A DNA stretch of 64,000 nucleotides from Stromatinia cepivora (GCA_014898415.1 RCTD01000005.1:1302001-1366000); one strand, 5' to 3'; counted from the stretch's first letter, positions 25,296-37,499 are shown. Numbers and translations are program-made. Notes: a model not told the origin generated them from the letters alone.

Positions 25296-25824
25296 TATAA
25301 GAATTTCTAATAAGTTTATTAAATCACTTAATAATATTAACCGAACCGATGGTTATATGATCACGTGATATATTAATAATATAATTTAATATTATTAAAT
25401 TTTATTATTATATGAAATTTCGATCATATATCATACTAGAATGATTTATAATGGAATAGAATGTGATGGAAGCGTATAGAACTTTCTTATTTCTAAGGTT
25501 AAATATTATTGGTTACTATTTCATTTCATTATATAAAATGATTCTATAAGATTCGATTTAAATCGATCTTATTTATAATCATAGAATATTATAGAATTTC
25601 ATAGAATCTTATCAAATACTATAAATAAGAAGATTTTCTTCAAAGAATTCTTCTAAAAAACAAGCAAAATAAATTCAATATTCAATACACTTATATTTTG
25701 ACTTCAACCATTATATATTCGATCACTCTTTTAAGCTATATAATTAAGTCTTCCACTATAATAATAATGAATAGTATTATTATTATATTATTCATTATTA
25801 TTAACCTATCAACCTCCTCCAAGA
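25296..25824 (+). repeat. 5' LTR of the copia element
   Basis: 529 bp from TATAAGAATTTC to CTCCAAGA. It differs from the 3' LTR at 25655 (A versus G), 25744 (T versus C) and 25767 (A versus G). All three are transitions and all have the AT base in this copy. Confidence 0.9.
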
Positions 25825-25825
25825 A

Positions 25826-25839
25826 ATTATAAGCCCGGC
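25826..25839 (+). promoter_or_regulatory. Primer-binding site resembling half initiator tRNA-Met
   Basis: ATTATAAGCCCGGC follows the 5' LTR at once. From general knowledge, Drosophila copia and yeast Ty5 prime from the anticodon stem-loop of initiator tRNA-Met, whose complement contains GGTTATGAGCCC in many fungi. The site here fits that with G-to-A changes (TTATAAG for TTATGAG). Inference: half-tRNA priming, site now weakened by mutation. Confidence 0.6.
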
Positions 25840-26301
25840 TAATTAAATAACTAACTTAAAAAGGGTATTGGCTTGATTTAAAACTATAATATTATAACTA
25901 TTAAACCGTCGAATATAATTATATCAATATAATATCGATATTATATTGAAATACCATCGAAAATAAACCCTGAGGCCTGCATCCCTGAAGCTAAACCTAA
26001 TTGAGCGAATAAAATTAGGTCCCTAGACAATATATTTAAGCTATACACTACCCATAGCGGGTGATATATCAATTTCTTTATACCAAGGTGCCCTAACTTG
26101 ATTAAACTTTATTTTATACAATTTAAAATAAAGATCTAATTTAAAAGATGGCTGGTTTATAATTTTTAATCGAATTAATTTCGATATCAATTCGAATCAT
26201 AATCGAAATCCATTCAAAATTTTAATACTAAATTCATCAAAATTAGTATTAATTTTATATCAAATTAAAAGTCTATATAGTTTATATATAAAGGCTTAAA
26301 A
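25840..26301 (+). other. Untranslated leader of the copia element
   Basis: About 460 bp between primer site and polyprotein frame. No open frame in phase with the polyprotein before a TAG at 26278-26280. Contains GC-richer islands near 25970-26000 and 26040-26110 that could be packaging or structure elements; function not established. Confidence 0.5.
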
Positions 26302-29300
26302 ATAGCTTCCGGTATAAATTTTAAAGGAGAACCCTTGAAAAGAAGGTCCAATTATATTGAATGGATAAATAAGGCTAAATTATACCTTAAAATTAATGGT
26401 TTTATACCTTATATCGATAATTCCGAAACTCCTCCAAATAAATCATTATATATTAATGAAAAAGGAGAACCTTATAGCCCTAAATTAGCTATTAGATTTA
26501 ATAAAAGAACCTCTGAATATCTTCAAAATGAAAAGAGGGCTTTAGGAGCTATTAAATCTATAATTAACTTCGAATTAATCGAAAGATTTAAAGATAAAAA
26601 TTCGGCTAAAACCCTTTGGAAATCTATTAATAAAATATTTGAAGAATCATCCTTAAAATTAATAAGGAGATATCTAAATAAATTAATAGAATCTAATTAT
26701 AATAGTTCTGATGGAATAGATGAATATACTAATTCTATCCAATCGTCATATAACTATTTAAAATCGATGAAATACGAAATTCCGAAGGCCTTTATTGCAT
26801 GGTTCCTTTTTAAAGGCCTACCTAGTTCATTCGATGGTTTTGCCTCTCGAAAATACGAAGAATTAGCTAAAGAATTAGCTAATAATAATAATATTGATTT
26901 AGATAATTTATTTTCTGAATTAATATCCGAAGAGGCTAGAATGAAATCTAATATAGATCTCAACGCAAATAAGGCTAGTTTTAAAAATAATAATAATAAA
27001 ACTCCTTATTATAGTCATTGCCGGAAAAAGGGTCATTTAGAATCTAAATGCTTTATTAAATACCCTGAATTAAAGAATAATAAGGGTAATAATAATAAGC
27101 AATCCAATTCTGATTCGAATAATAATTCGAATAAAAAGAACCCTCTTTCAAACAAGCAATTAATGACTGTAAATCATAATATTCGACTAGCTAATTCAGT
27201 CAATATTTCGAAATACAAATTCATATTAGATTCAGGAGCTACAGAACATTATTGCCCTAATAAGGAATGGTTTATTAATTATAAACCATTGAAAAATCAA
27301 TATATCACTATAGCCAATGGTGAAAATACTTCAATCGAAGGAATAGGTGATATTCCAATTATTATTAATAATAATTCAGAAGTTATTATTCAAGGGGTAT
27401 ATTATATACCAAAATTAGCTACAACTATAATTAGCTCAAATAAAATAGCTACTAAAGGCTGGACTAGTCATATTATACCACCAGGAAATAAAATCAATCT
27501 AATCCATAAAAGGTATAATATTAAAACTACAGCTCCCTGGATCAATAATGCTTATTATTTAGATTTTAAAATAAATTCTAAATATATCAAAAGCATTGAA
27601 AATAACTCTGAATCTGAAAAAACAGAGCTATTAGCCAATAAAATCGATTTAAACCTAATGCACAAAAGATTAGGTCATATTAATAAGGATCGTTTAATTA
27701 AATCCTTGAATATTAAATCAGAAAATAATATATCTGATTTAAATATATGCGAATCAAGCAAATTCGGCAAATTCCATCAAATAATAAGTCGAAAACCCTC
27801 TGATATTCCCGATATATCGAATAAATTCGAAAAATTCAGCCTAGATATTGCTGGGCCCTTTCGAACTACAGGGATTAAAGGTGAAAAATACTTTCTAACC
27901 TTTACGGAATGGGCTACTAGAGCTATTTGGGTATATCCCATTAAATTTAAATCACAAGTTTATGATATTTTAATAGAGTTTTATAATCAAATTAAAACTC
28001 AATTTAATACTAATATTAAAATATTAAGGCTAGATAATGCTCTAGAATTTCTTTCAAATAAATGGTCCATTTTCATCAAAAATCACGGGATTATTTCAGA
28101 ATATATAAGCCCATACACACATTCCCAAAATGGAATAGCCGAAATATTAAACAGATATATAATCGAAAGATTATTATGTTTAATTAAAGAAAAAGATATT
28201 CCTCTTTTTCTATGGCCTTATTTAATTCAGGCTATAGCCTATATTAAAAATAGAATCTATAATAGTTCTATTAAATCATCTCCTTTCGAACTAATATATA
28301 ATAAGAAACCTAATTTGGAATACATAAAAACACTAGGTTCTCTCACTTATATATTAAATAATAAAGAAATTCGAAAAGGGAAAATGGATTTTAAGGCTCG
28401 AAAAGGTATATTAATAGGTTTTGAATCCTTTAATAACTTTTTAATATATATTCCTGCAATTAAAAAGGTGATTAGTACTAAGGATATTGATATTCAAAAG
28501 AATTTAAAATATTCCGATGAATATAAAAATCAGGATTTAAATATTTTGGAAAAAGAAAGCCCCGATTTCGAACCTATTAATACTATAAATAAAGAAGAAG
28601 AAAATTCAACTTCAATTATAATACAAAACCCAATTCCCGAAGAGAGAATAATCGAATCAGAACACTCAAATAATGAAATCGAGGAAGGAACCCCTGAAAA
28701 ACCTGAAATTCGAACCTCTAAACGAATTAAAGGATTAAAACCTGAAAATAAAGGACTTTCATATGATCATAATGGAGTATCATATTATGGCCTAGCTCTT
28801 TCTGGGTATTTTAATTCGATTAATAAGGGGGTACAATTCGAAATCGATGATGAAAATTCGAAAAACCTTCAATTAACTTTCGATACTCAGCTTAATAATA
28901 ATAATAAAATTATTATTAAAAAGCCTGATCATATATTAATCGAACCAAAATCCTATAAAGAAGCAATTAGCTCACCGGATAAAGAATATTAGCTAAAAAC
29001 TATGAATTATGAAATAAATACCCTTGAATTGAATAAAACCTGGGATATTATTAATAATCCTAATCATAATAAAACCCTTAAAACTAGATGGGTTTATAAA
29101 ATAAAGGATTTAGGTGATTTTATTGAATTCAAAGCTAGATTCGTTGCTAAAGGTTTTGAGCAATTATATGGCCTAGATTACATTGATACTTATGCATTAG
29201 TGGTTAAATCAATGGTCTGGAAATTATTATTCGTATTAGCCCTTCAAAATGATTGGCTAATTCATAAAATCGATATGGTACTAGCCTTTGCTCAGGGTGA

Positions 29301-30459
29301 TATCGATACACCTCTAATATTAAAACCCCCTGAAGGTTTTAATGAATTAAATAATAAAGCTTTAAAATTAAATAAAGTGTTATACAGTTTAAAACAATCG
29401 GCCCGAATTTAATATTATACCTTAAAAACCGTTCTAAACAAATTAGATTTTTATAATCTAATTATTAAAGAATATATTTTTATTAATAAAAATAAAAATA
29501 TCATTCTCAATATATATATCGATGATATAACTATTATAGCTCCAAATCAAAAGGTTATTAATGAATTTATTAATAATCTTAAAAAGCATTTCGATTTAAA
29601 AGATCTAAGGCCTATAAAAGATTATCTAAGCATTCAAATCGAAAGAAATACAAATAATTTAAAACTACATCAATCAGAATATACCAAAAAGATATTAGCT
29701 AGATTTGGAATACTAGAATCACACCCTGTTTCCACTCCAATGGATCCAAAAATAAAACTTTATTATAATAAAGAAAAAGCTAATAATAATAATATAAAAT
29801 TATATCAAGAAATTATTAATTCTTTATTATATTTATCACTTGGAACTAAATTAGATATAGCTTTTCACATCAGTAGATTAACTAGTTTTTCATCTAATCC
29901 TAACCCTATACATATTCAAACCGCTAAAAGAATACTAAGATATTTAAAGGGCACTATTAATAAAAGGGTTAATTATAAACACAATAATAACCCTTATATT
30001 AAAGGTTATTGTGATTCAGATTATGGGGGTGAAATTAATACGTATAAATCAACTAATGAATACGTATTTATATTAGCCGAAAGATCTATTAACTGGAAAT
30101 CTAAACTACAATCGGTTGTAGCCCAATCAACTTCAGAAGCTGAATTTATAACTATTAATATAGCAGCTAAAGAGGCTATATATATTAAAAAGCTATTAAT
30201 AGAACTAAATCTATATAAACAAAATAAATTTCCATTATATATAGATAACCAAACTGCATTAGCTTTTACTAAAAACCCTATTTTTCACGAAAGAAGCAAG
30301 CATATTACAATACAGTTTTATTATATTAAAGATATTATAAATTCAGGCGATCTAGATCTGATTTATATATCAACTAATAACCAAAAAGCCGATGGCCTTA
30401 CTAAGCCATTAGCTCGAATTAAATTAATCGAATTTTTAAAACAGATTAATTTATATTGA
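26302..30459 (+). pseudogene. Copia Gag-Pol polyprotein with two in-frame stops
   Basis: One frame from 26281 to TGA at 30457-30459, with TAG at 28990 and TAA at 29410. No ATG starts it; the ATA at 26302, followed by GCT TCC, fits a lost ATG start. Domains: gag (to about 27160) with zinc knuckle 27010-27051 in which the first Cys is Tyr (TAT, 27010) and C, H, C remain at 27019, 27034, 27049; protease core LDSGATEH (Asp 27229); integrase His 27661 and 27676, Cys 27748 (second Cys position is Ser, 27757), then DDE residues at 27844, 28033 and 28141 with 35 residues between the last two; RT with Asp 29272 and YIDD at 29521-29526; RNase H Asp 30013, Glu 30136, Asp 30244. Catalytic residues of PR, IN, RT and RH are intact. 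Both stops sit where copia relatives have Trp (after EAISSPDKEY; in QSARI-YYTL). Confidence 0.93.
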
Positions 30460-30487
30460 TATTATTAAAATATTTAATATACTTATT

Positions 30488-30496
30488 AAGGGGGTG
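30488..30496 (+). promoter_or_regulatory. Polypurine tract of the copia element
   Basis: AAGGGGGTG lies directly before the 3' LTR, where plus-strand synthesis starts in LTR elements. It is one of the few G-runs in the region. Confidence 0.7.
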
Positions 30497-31025
30497 TATA
30501 AGAATTTCTAATAAGTTTATTAAATCACTTAATAATATTAACCGAACCGATGGTTATATGATCACGTGATATATTAATAATATAATTTAATATTATTAAA
30601 TTTTATTATTATATGAAATTTCGATCATATATCATACTAGAATGATTTATAATGGAATAGAATGTGATGGAAGCGTATAGAACTTTCTTATTTCTAAGGT
30701 TAAATATTATTGGTTACTATTTCATTTCATTATATAAAATGATTCTATAAGATTCGATTTAAATCGATCTTATTTATAATCATAGAATATTATAGAATTT
30801 CATAGAATCTTATCAAATACTATAAATAAGAAGATTTTCTTCAAAGAATTCTTCTGAAAAACAAGCAAAATAAATTCAATATTCAATACACTTATATTTT
30901 GACTTCAACCATTATATATTCGATCACTCTTTTAAGCTATATAACTAAGTCTTCCACTATAATAATAGTGAATAGTATTATTATTATATTATTCATTATT
31001 ATTAACCTATCAACCTCCTCCAAGA
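30497..31025 (+). repeat. 3' LTR of the copia element
   Basis: Same length as the 5' LTR at a constant offset of 5201 bp, so there are no indels. It carries the GC base at all three differing positions. Followed by ATATA, the target duplication. Confidence 0.92.
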
Positions 31026-31250
31026 ATATAGAAAATTCGTTAAATTATTCGAAGATTTACAGGATTTGAGAGCTTTATTAGAATATAAGTTTTGGAATTA
31101 TAAGATCAATTTCAAGAAAGGATTTGTATTTTCTATTAAAAAGTTGAGATTATACAATTTTAGTATTTTAAGGATATAAAAGGAATACAAAACAAAAACT
31201 AAAAAAAAAGATGGATTAAAAAATCTAAATCTTTTTGTATAATTAATGTA
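31026..31250 (+). pseudogene. GY3 pol fragment (region just upstream of RT)
   Basis: Frame YRKFVKLFEDLQDLRALLEYKFWNYKINF, followed by KKLRLYNFSILRI. This is the acidic/hydrophobic linker leading into gypsy RT (EY-KLF-E-----LPEH-PWDH-I-L). It continues the protease frame interrupted at 25295 and ends before element E2. Confidence 0.65.
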
Positions 31251-31288
31251 TTGTTAGTATTTGGGGGGGGAAACCTGGATAGTTGATT

Positions 31289-32008
31289 TGTGAGAATCAT
31301 GGTAAAGAATCGGCTAATAATAGAATAACAATAGGTTTAAGGTTAAGAATCTGATTCAGAATATGAATATAAAAGTATAATAGTATGTGAATATAAAAGA
31401 ATAAGATTTTTCATTGCTTTCTTTAATTATATTGAAGACTTCCTTCTTTGTTATAAATGAAAACTCTTCAAATTAGTATACAATTCGGTCTGTTTTCAAT
31501 TAACCCTTATTTCGTAATTGAGATTCGTAACAAAACTTTCCTTTCCGGGGCTTTCGTTTTCGAAAACTTTTAATATTGAGATGGGGCTGTTTAGATTGAA
31601 ATATTTAATCAAAAGTAATATTATTCGATATTATATCATATATCCTTCTTAAAATCATCAATTTGGGTATCATTCAAAACTAATATCCAATCAAAATGAA
31701 TATTATTCAATAATATATTATATATCTTTTATAAAATCATTATAAATTTATTGAAACTCTTTCAATCTTTTAAAACCTCATTAACTTCTATAATAATGAA
31801 ATCAGAATACTTATATATTCATTTTATTAAATTCAGCATTTCCAAAATCATTATATAATTATATTATAATATAAGAATATCAAGAATTATAATTCCATTC
31901 TTTGAAAACTCTTCAATATCATTTAAAAACCTTTATATATATATTCAATTTCAATCCATTTTCATTTCGATTTCGATACAATTTCAATAAACATACTTTC
32001 GATAAATA
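31289..32008 (-). mobile_element. Element E, copy 2 (3' LTR and 3' internal part)
   Basis: The 31289-31532 segment is the reverse complement of the E LTR (TGTGAGAATCA ... TTCGTAACA), with an extra ~53 bp relative to the 191-bp LTRs of E1. 31533-32002 matches the reverse complement of the 3' internal region of E1, including the purine tract beside the LTR and the start of the 16-bp repeat zone. It is cut off at about 32003 by a pogo-like element. Confidence 0.78.
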
Positions 32009-33573
32009 AGTCAAGTACTCCACATTCCGACCACCCCCCCATTCCGGCCACCATCAAAAATCATAATTATTTCAATGTTTTCATTAATAATTCAACAATT
32101 ATATACATTTAATAAAATTATCTATAGAATTACTTTCTTTTATATTATCATTATTTTTTATATTAATTTTATAATCTTCAGTTTCAATTTGAATTCTTCT
32201 AATAGCTTTAATTTTTGCAAATTTCGAATTCGGATTAATTTTAATTTTTCGTTTTTTTTTAGGGTTAAATTGCTTCAATCAATATTCTAATTGCTTTATT
32301 CGAAGTTTTAATTCTATAAGATTATAATCCTTAATATCAAAATCTTTTTAAATCTTATGAAAAAATAAATATTTTGTTGAAAAATCGATTTTTTTTTTTA
32401 AATTATTATATAAGTATATAATCGAAGATCAGATGCTTTTTGAGATATTTTTCAATCAATAAATGATATTTTTTTGTTTTATTGAAATTTAAGATTATTA
32501 TTAAAAATTGAATTAATCTGTAAAACTTTTTCATTGTTATTTTCAAATAATAATCGCTTTAAAAAAGATTTAATGTGATTTTTGGATTATAGATTAAAAG
32601 TTTTCTATTTAATTTTAATATTATAAGGTATTAAATCTTTTATTCGAGTTTTTTGATAACAAAGAAGAAAATTATGTTTTCTAATTGGTATTAAATCGGA
32701 TAAAGAATTTAATTTATTAAAGATATATTTATATATATTTTTGAAAGATGAAAATATTGATAAATAGAATGATTGTAGTATATATAATATATATAATAAT
32801 AGAAATAAAAGATAAATATTATTTTTGAAATATTTAAAGATAAATTCTATAATTTCATGATTTTTATATTCATTCAATATAAATAATCTAGTTTCTTTAA
32901 TTTAGAAAAGGATGATTTAAGATATAAATATCTTCTTTAATTATTCAAGATCTATAGAATTAATTATTCATTTATTTTTTGTAACAGTAAAATTCCAATC
33001 TTTGTATAATTCAAAATTTGTAGGAAATTATTGTTATTGAATACTTTTATTTTTATATATAATAAATAGTTTAAATGCTTTGTTTATTGTCGAAATATAT
33101 TCGATAAAAGATATCCAAATTCTTGAATTAGATTGTTTCTTTTGAATAAAATAATATTTTAAATTCTTTATTATCAAATTATTAAAGTTTTGATTTTTTA
33201 TAATATCAGTTTCATCTATATTCTATCGATTTTCAAGTTTTATATCTTTGATTTTTAATATTTCGAAATTCTAAAACCATTTCGAAATAATATTATAAAT
33301 AGTATTTAAAACTTTTATAGAATCGATTCAATATTATCTTTTAATTCTAATCTCAGGATTCCTTTTTAAGAAATTCTATATCTATTGTTTTCCAAGTATA
33401 AAATCATTCCTTTTCATATTAAAAAAATGTTTTTCAATTTTATAAATTTATCGATAAATAGGATTAATATTTAGATTTTTTTATACTAATATCTAATCTA
33501 TTAATTGTTTCTTTTGAATCGAAACTATCTTTTACTGTTTTTGAGTATTTATTTTATAAAAAAGATAATTATT
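32009..33573 (-). mobile_element. Second pogo-like DNA transposon (5'-truncated)
   Basis: Left end follows TA (32007-32008) and begins AGTCAAGTACTCCACATTCC, then a conspicuous C-rich stretch (CCGACCACCCCCCC, then TTCCGGCCACC), typical of a GC-rich terminal repeat. The interior holds a minus-strand transposase. The matching right terminal repeat is absent; the element stops at the LTR-H start (33574). Distinct in its ends from the element at 18430. Confidence 0.72.
32580..33560 (-). pseudogene. Pogo-like transposase pseudogene, C-terminal part open
   Basis: The open stretch 32605-32877 reads FKNNIYLLFLLLYILYILQSFYLSIFSSFKNIY. This fits the DDE_1 block in which relatives have LLFLPPHTSHVLQPLD--IFS-LK, with the PPH and QPLD residues changed. 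Upstream on the minus strand a KRNPEI-like segment with LGKQ-I (near 33390) marks the CENP-B HTH domain, and FGYLLSNIF lies near 33110. Several stops interrupt it. The N-terminus is lost at the LTR-H junction. Confidence 0.72.
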
Positions 33574-33864
33574 TGTTACGGTTGTTAGAAGAATGTTGCT
33601 AATAAAGTTAGGAATCTTTACAAGGAAGTGGTTTATTTGTTAGAAACAAATGTACAACTAATGATCTACTATTGATTGATTAGAAAATTCTGCAAAATCT
33701 TTATATTTATTAAACTCTAATATATGATCAACAGTTTATTATTGTTTCAATATTGTTTTTTATTGGATTTAAAAGAAAAAGGTTTTCCTAGTTAGAAAAG
33801 GATAATGAAAAGTTTTATAGCTGTTTTAGGACTAATTGGTTCTTTACCATTTGTGACTCTGACA
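33574..33864 (+). repeat. LTR of family H (plus copy)
   Basis: 291 bp from TGTTACGGTTG to GTGACTCTGACA; full-length reverse-complement partner of 23782-24072. It abuts the truncated pogo-like element on the left. Flanking pentamers do not match, so it is not a clean solo insertion. Confidence 0.75.
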
Positions 33865-33875
33865 AAGAGTGAATT

Positions 33876-34405
33876 TCTTGGAGGAGATTGATTGGTTAAT
33901 AATAGTGAATAATATAATAATAATATTATTTACTATTATTATAGTGGAAGACTTAGTTATATAACTTAAAAGAGTGATCGAATATATAATGATTGAAGTC
34001 AAAATATAAATGTATTGAATATTGAATTTATTTTGCTTGTTTTTTTCGAAGAATTCTTTGAAGAAAATCTTCTTATTTATAATATTTGATAAGATTCTAT
34101 GAAACTCTATAATATTCTATGATTATAAATAAGATCGATTTGAATCAAATCTTATAGAATTGTTTTATATAATGAAATGAAATAGTAATTAAAAATATTT
34201 AATTTTAGAAATAAGAAAGTTCTATATATTTCTATTATATTCTATTCCATTATAAATCATTCTAATATAATATATAATTAAGATTTCATATAATAATAAA
34301 ATTTAATAATATTAAATTATATTATTAATATATTATATGATTATATAATCATCGGTTCGGTTAATATTATTAAGTGATTTAATAGACTTATTAGAAATTC
34401 TTATA
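33876..34405 (-). repeat. Solo LTR of the copia element (older copy)
   Basis: Reverse-complement match over the full LTR, from TCTTGGAGGAG to TTCTTATA, visibly more diverged than the two LTRs at 25296 and 30497 and mostly by transitions. It shows the copia family had an earlier insertion here. No matching target duplication. Confidence 0.85.
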
Positions 34406-35143
34406 ATATCATTAATATAAAACATAAATCATTCACTTTTAAATATAACTTTGCTTTATTGAATCTTTTTTTATAATTAAAATATTCATTTAAAATTAAT
34501 CCTTCGAATTTTACTCCTTAATTCATTTTTAAATAATTTACTTATAATAATAATTATTATTATTTTTATTATTTATTTTGTTAATATTTTGTTAATCCCA
34601 TAAACCCGCCACCCTCTAATTTAAATTTCAAATATATTATATATATTGAATTTAAACAAGCTAAAGTATCTTCGTATAAGATATATTATTATACTATTCT
34701 TTATAGATAATATAATATTCAAATATAATTTTTAAAAACCCAACTCCACCTATTCAATTAAATTTAATCTTAAAGAAATAGATTAAAGAATCTATTTTTA
34801 TAACAATAATTTAATTTTATTATTCAATTATAAGAATAGAATAAATAATTATTCTTTTTTAAAGAATAATAATTTATATTGATAATAGTTATATATTATC
34901 TTTAATAATTTTAGTAAAATTATAATTAAATCTTTTTAATTAGATCTACTCATAATATTCTTTGAATAATTGAATAGAATATTGAAGGTTTCGGTCCGAT
35001 ATCAGTCTAATATATTCTAAGTTTTATATATAAAATCTTTATAATTTTGAAGTTCTATATATTCGAATATATAATTGAATATAGTTTTAGTATAGTTAAT
35101 AGCTCAATTTATATTGTTATTCGAATTTCTAATATAATATAAT
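34406..35143. other. AT-rich relic, no assignable feature
   Basis: Low-complexity sequence with small C-rich islands (CCCGCCACCC near 34609 and CCCAACTCCACC near 34740). No open frame or repeat partner recognised within the window. Confidence 0.4.
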
Positions 35144-35212
35144 TATCACGGGAAATGATTACTATATCAACTCAATTAATTATTCGTCAAGAGTGGAGTC
35201 ACTTTTGTGACA
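35144..35212. mobile_element. 69-bp mini-insert flanked by ATAAT
   Basis: Ends TATCACGGGAAA and TTTTGTGACA form an imperfect inverted repeat (TGTCAC plus purines) and resemble the ends of element C. ATAAT occurs at 35139-35143 and 35213-35217. It could be a tiny non-autonomous or deletion derivative, but the length and AT-rich flanks leave room for chance. Confidence 0.4.
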
Positions 35213-35239
35213 ATAATTCAATATAAAATATATATATAA

Positions 35240-35531
35240 TCTGAAAAAGATAGATCGAAATATATATATCCCGATAGTATGCTATAAAGGAAAATGGGAA
35301 TTGAAATTGATCAGATTATATTGTAAAAACTTCAAATAGTAAAACTAGTAGATTTAAATAATAATTTGGATTGTATACAAATAGTATATAAAAAGATTAA
35401 TAGAAAAACGATTGATTTTTTCAAAGAAATTGAAGTAAAGCTTTCTCTTATATCTAATTACGAAGAATTATATAATTATATAATTATAAACTAATTATAC
35501 ATTAAACTTTGATATCCCAATTTCTTTTACA
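35240..35531 (-). repeat. Solo LTR of family B with ATAA duplication
   Basis: 292 bp, reverse complement of 38420-38711, heavily AT-shifted. ATAA precedes (35236-35239) and follows (35532-35535). Confidence 0.8.
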
Positions 35532-36167
35532 ATAATTAATATAAAGTTTTCGAAATAGTATTCAATTATTCGAAAGATTTCGAAAGAAATTTGTTGATTT
35601 ATATTTTTGATTTTATATTGAATTGTATTTATTCAATAAAGTATTAATTTATTTTCTTATCGAATATATTTATATTTAAGTTTTTTATAAATATATAATT
35701 TTAATATAAAATCAATATTATTGATTTATTGAATTTCTTTTGATAAGTTTTGAATTAGAATATAATCTTCAATGAATTCGGATTCGAATATATTTGATGA
35801 TATAGATTTCATTTAATAATTTGATATATATTGACTCGAATTGAATATTATTGAAAAACTTTTGTCTTGATTTTGATTTAATATATTCTGAATTATTTGA
35901 ATGAATTGATTATAATAATTCAATTCGATATTCTCGGATTTATTATTTAATATTGTTTTTGTATTTCAAATCGTTTTTTCTATTTTTGTATTTATAAAAT
36001 ATAATTCAATATAAAATATATATATAATTAATATTAAGACTAAAATAAAATATTCAATAATTTTGATATAATTACTTTTAATATAATCAATTTCGATAGA
36101 ATTTCGAAGTCCGTATATTATAATTTCGATCCAGTATAATGATATTTTGTTTTCTTGATAAATATAT
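35532..36167. other. AT-rich relic, target of element C1
   Basis: No gene seen. Contains a 28-bp exact repeat (36001-36028) of 35213-35240. Ends in TATAT, the left target duplication of C1; the relic probably continues at 43414. Confidence 0.45.
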
Positions 36168-37499
36168 TGTCACGGAAAGCCCTGTGATCCCCTGTATCCT
36201 ACGAAGGATCAAAGCATATACTTTCCAATCGAAATAAAGGATCTTCTAACCTTTATTAATCTATTGATTAATAAGATAATCCTGATATACTAATAAACAA
36301 AGATCTAATCTAATTAAAATATATATTAATTAAATAATCATTTATTTGTTCTATATATACAGGTTTTGATTCATATAATTAAAGACAAATCATTCAATTC
36401 TTTTACTTTACTAATCATATATACCATCTATTCTCTAATCCTTGAAAATATTCCATAATCATATTATTCCATAATAATTATAAATTTAATAATATTTAAT
36501 CTATACAATCTTCTATTTAATGATTACTAAATACTTAAAAGATTATTATTAAAATATCATTCCTATTTCATCTATAATTTAATATTTATATCAATTCAAT
36601 TATCTTCATTTAATATATCAAAAAATCAAAACAATCTTCTTTTTACAATCTATATTTAATAATCGAAATAATATTTATACTTGAAAAATAAATATCAAAT
36701 TCAAGGAATCTGGGATTCAATCAATTCAAAAAACGATTTATTTATTTCTATATCAATTATATTTATTCCAAATTCCGATTTAACGAATAAATCTATTTAT
36801 ATTCAAATCGATTGATTCTCAATCAAATCATTTATTTTACCTTTTGTTATCAATTTCCAAATCAAATATAATCAAAAGAAACAAATTCAATACCAAAAGG
36901 AATTCTTGAAATATTTTATAATAATTCAATCTAAAGAAAATACTAATAGAAATACAAAAATAAAAGATTCTGATAATAATATATTAGAATCTATTCCTAA
37001 TAAACCCATTATTTCATTCCCAATCACTTTCCAAAAAATCTCCTTCAAACTTATCTTTCTTTAATTGAAATATCAATATCGATAATAAAAATATATATAA
37101 AATCATAAAATCTTTCATAATATTTATAAATAGATCCAATCATCAATTAATCAAATATATTTTATAAAGTTATTCATTCTTAATCAAAATATTATAACTT
37201 TTCTATTCAAAATGATTATCAATATATTCAAAAGGAAATTCGCATCTATAATAACTATTGTCAAATTCACAGTATTACAAGAATATCAATTTATTCTAAT
37301 ACAAACCTTATTCGACAAGACCGATTTTATCAAATAATACAGAGATTGGACTATAATTTACATCAAAACTTTCATATACAAAATTATTGAAATATAGAAT
37401 GAAATCGTTATCAATACTTTTCTATAAATTATTAATTTAAGAATGCTTTCAATTTAAATAAATATTATAATTATACAAATCGAAATGAATAATCAATTC

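Larger units (their letters stand above)
25296..31025 (+). mobile_element. Young Ty1/copia retrotransposon, nearly intact
   Basis: The element is 5730 bp with two 529-bp LTRs differing at only three positions, a tRNA-type primer site, a leader, one long polyprotein frame and a polypurine tract. ATATA flanks both sides (25291-25295 and 31026-31030). Host sequence on the two sides belongs to the same gypsy element (GY3). The polyprotein is broken only by two in-frame stops, both at positions expected to be Trp. It is by far the best preserved coding unit in the window, so it is the youngest large insertion. Whether LTRs start at TATAAG or two bases earlier (TG in the 3' LTR) is uncertain. Confidence 0.92.
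21445..31288 (+). mobile_element. Ty3/gypsy element GY3, multiply interrupted and 3'-truncated
   Basis: Plus-strand pieces appear in the expected gypsy order: gag (21480-22770), zinc knuckle (23510-23560), protease (24520-25290), then the linker just upstream of RT (31026-31250). They are separated by a solo LTR-H (23782-24072), LTR-F (24122-24344) and a copia element (25296-31025). The open frame resumes across the copia insertion when that element and one ATATA are removed, which argues for one original element. It is cut off at 31288 by element E2. No 5' LTR could be delimited; 21445 (TGTTACGAATC) is only a plausible left edge. Confidence 0.65.

Noticed and set aside
26335..28992. A protein starting at 26335.
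   Set aside because: The codon there is TTG, not a usual eukaryotic start. The frame is open upstream to 26281 and the likely original start is the ATA at 26302.
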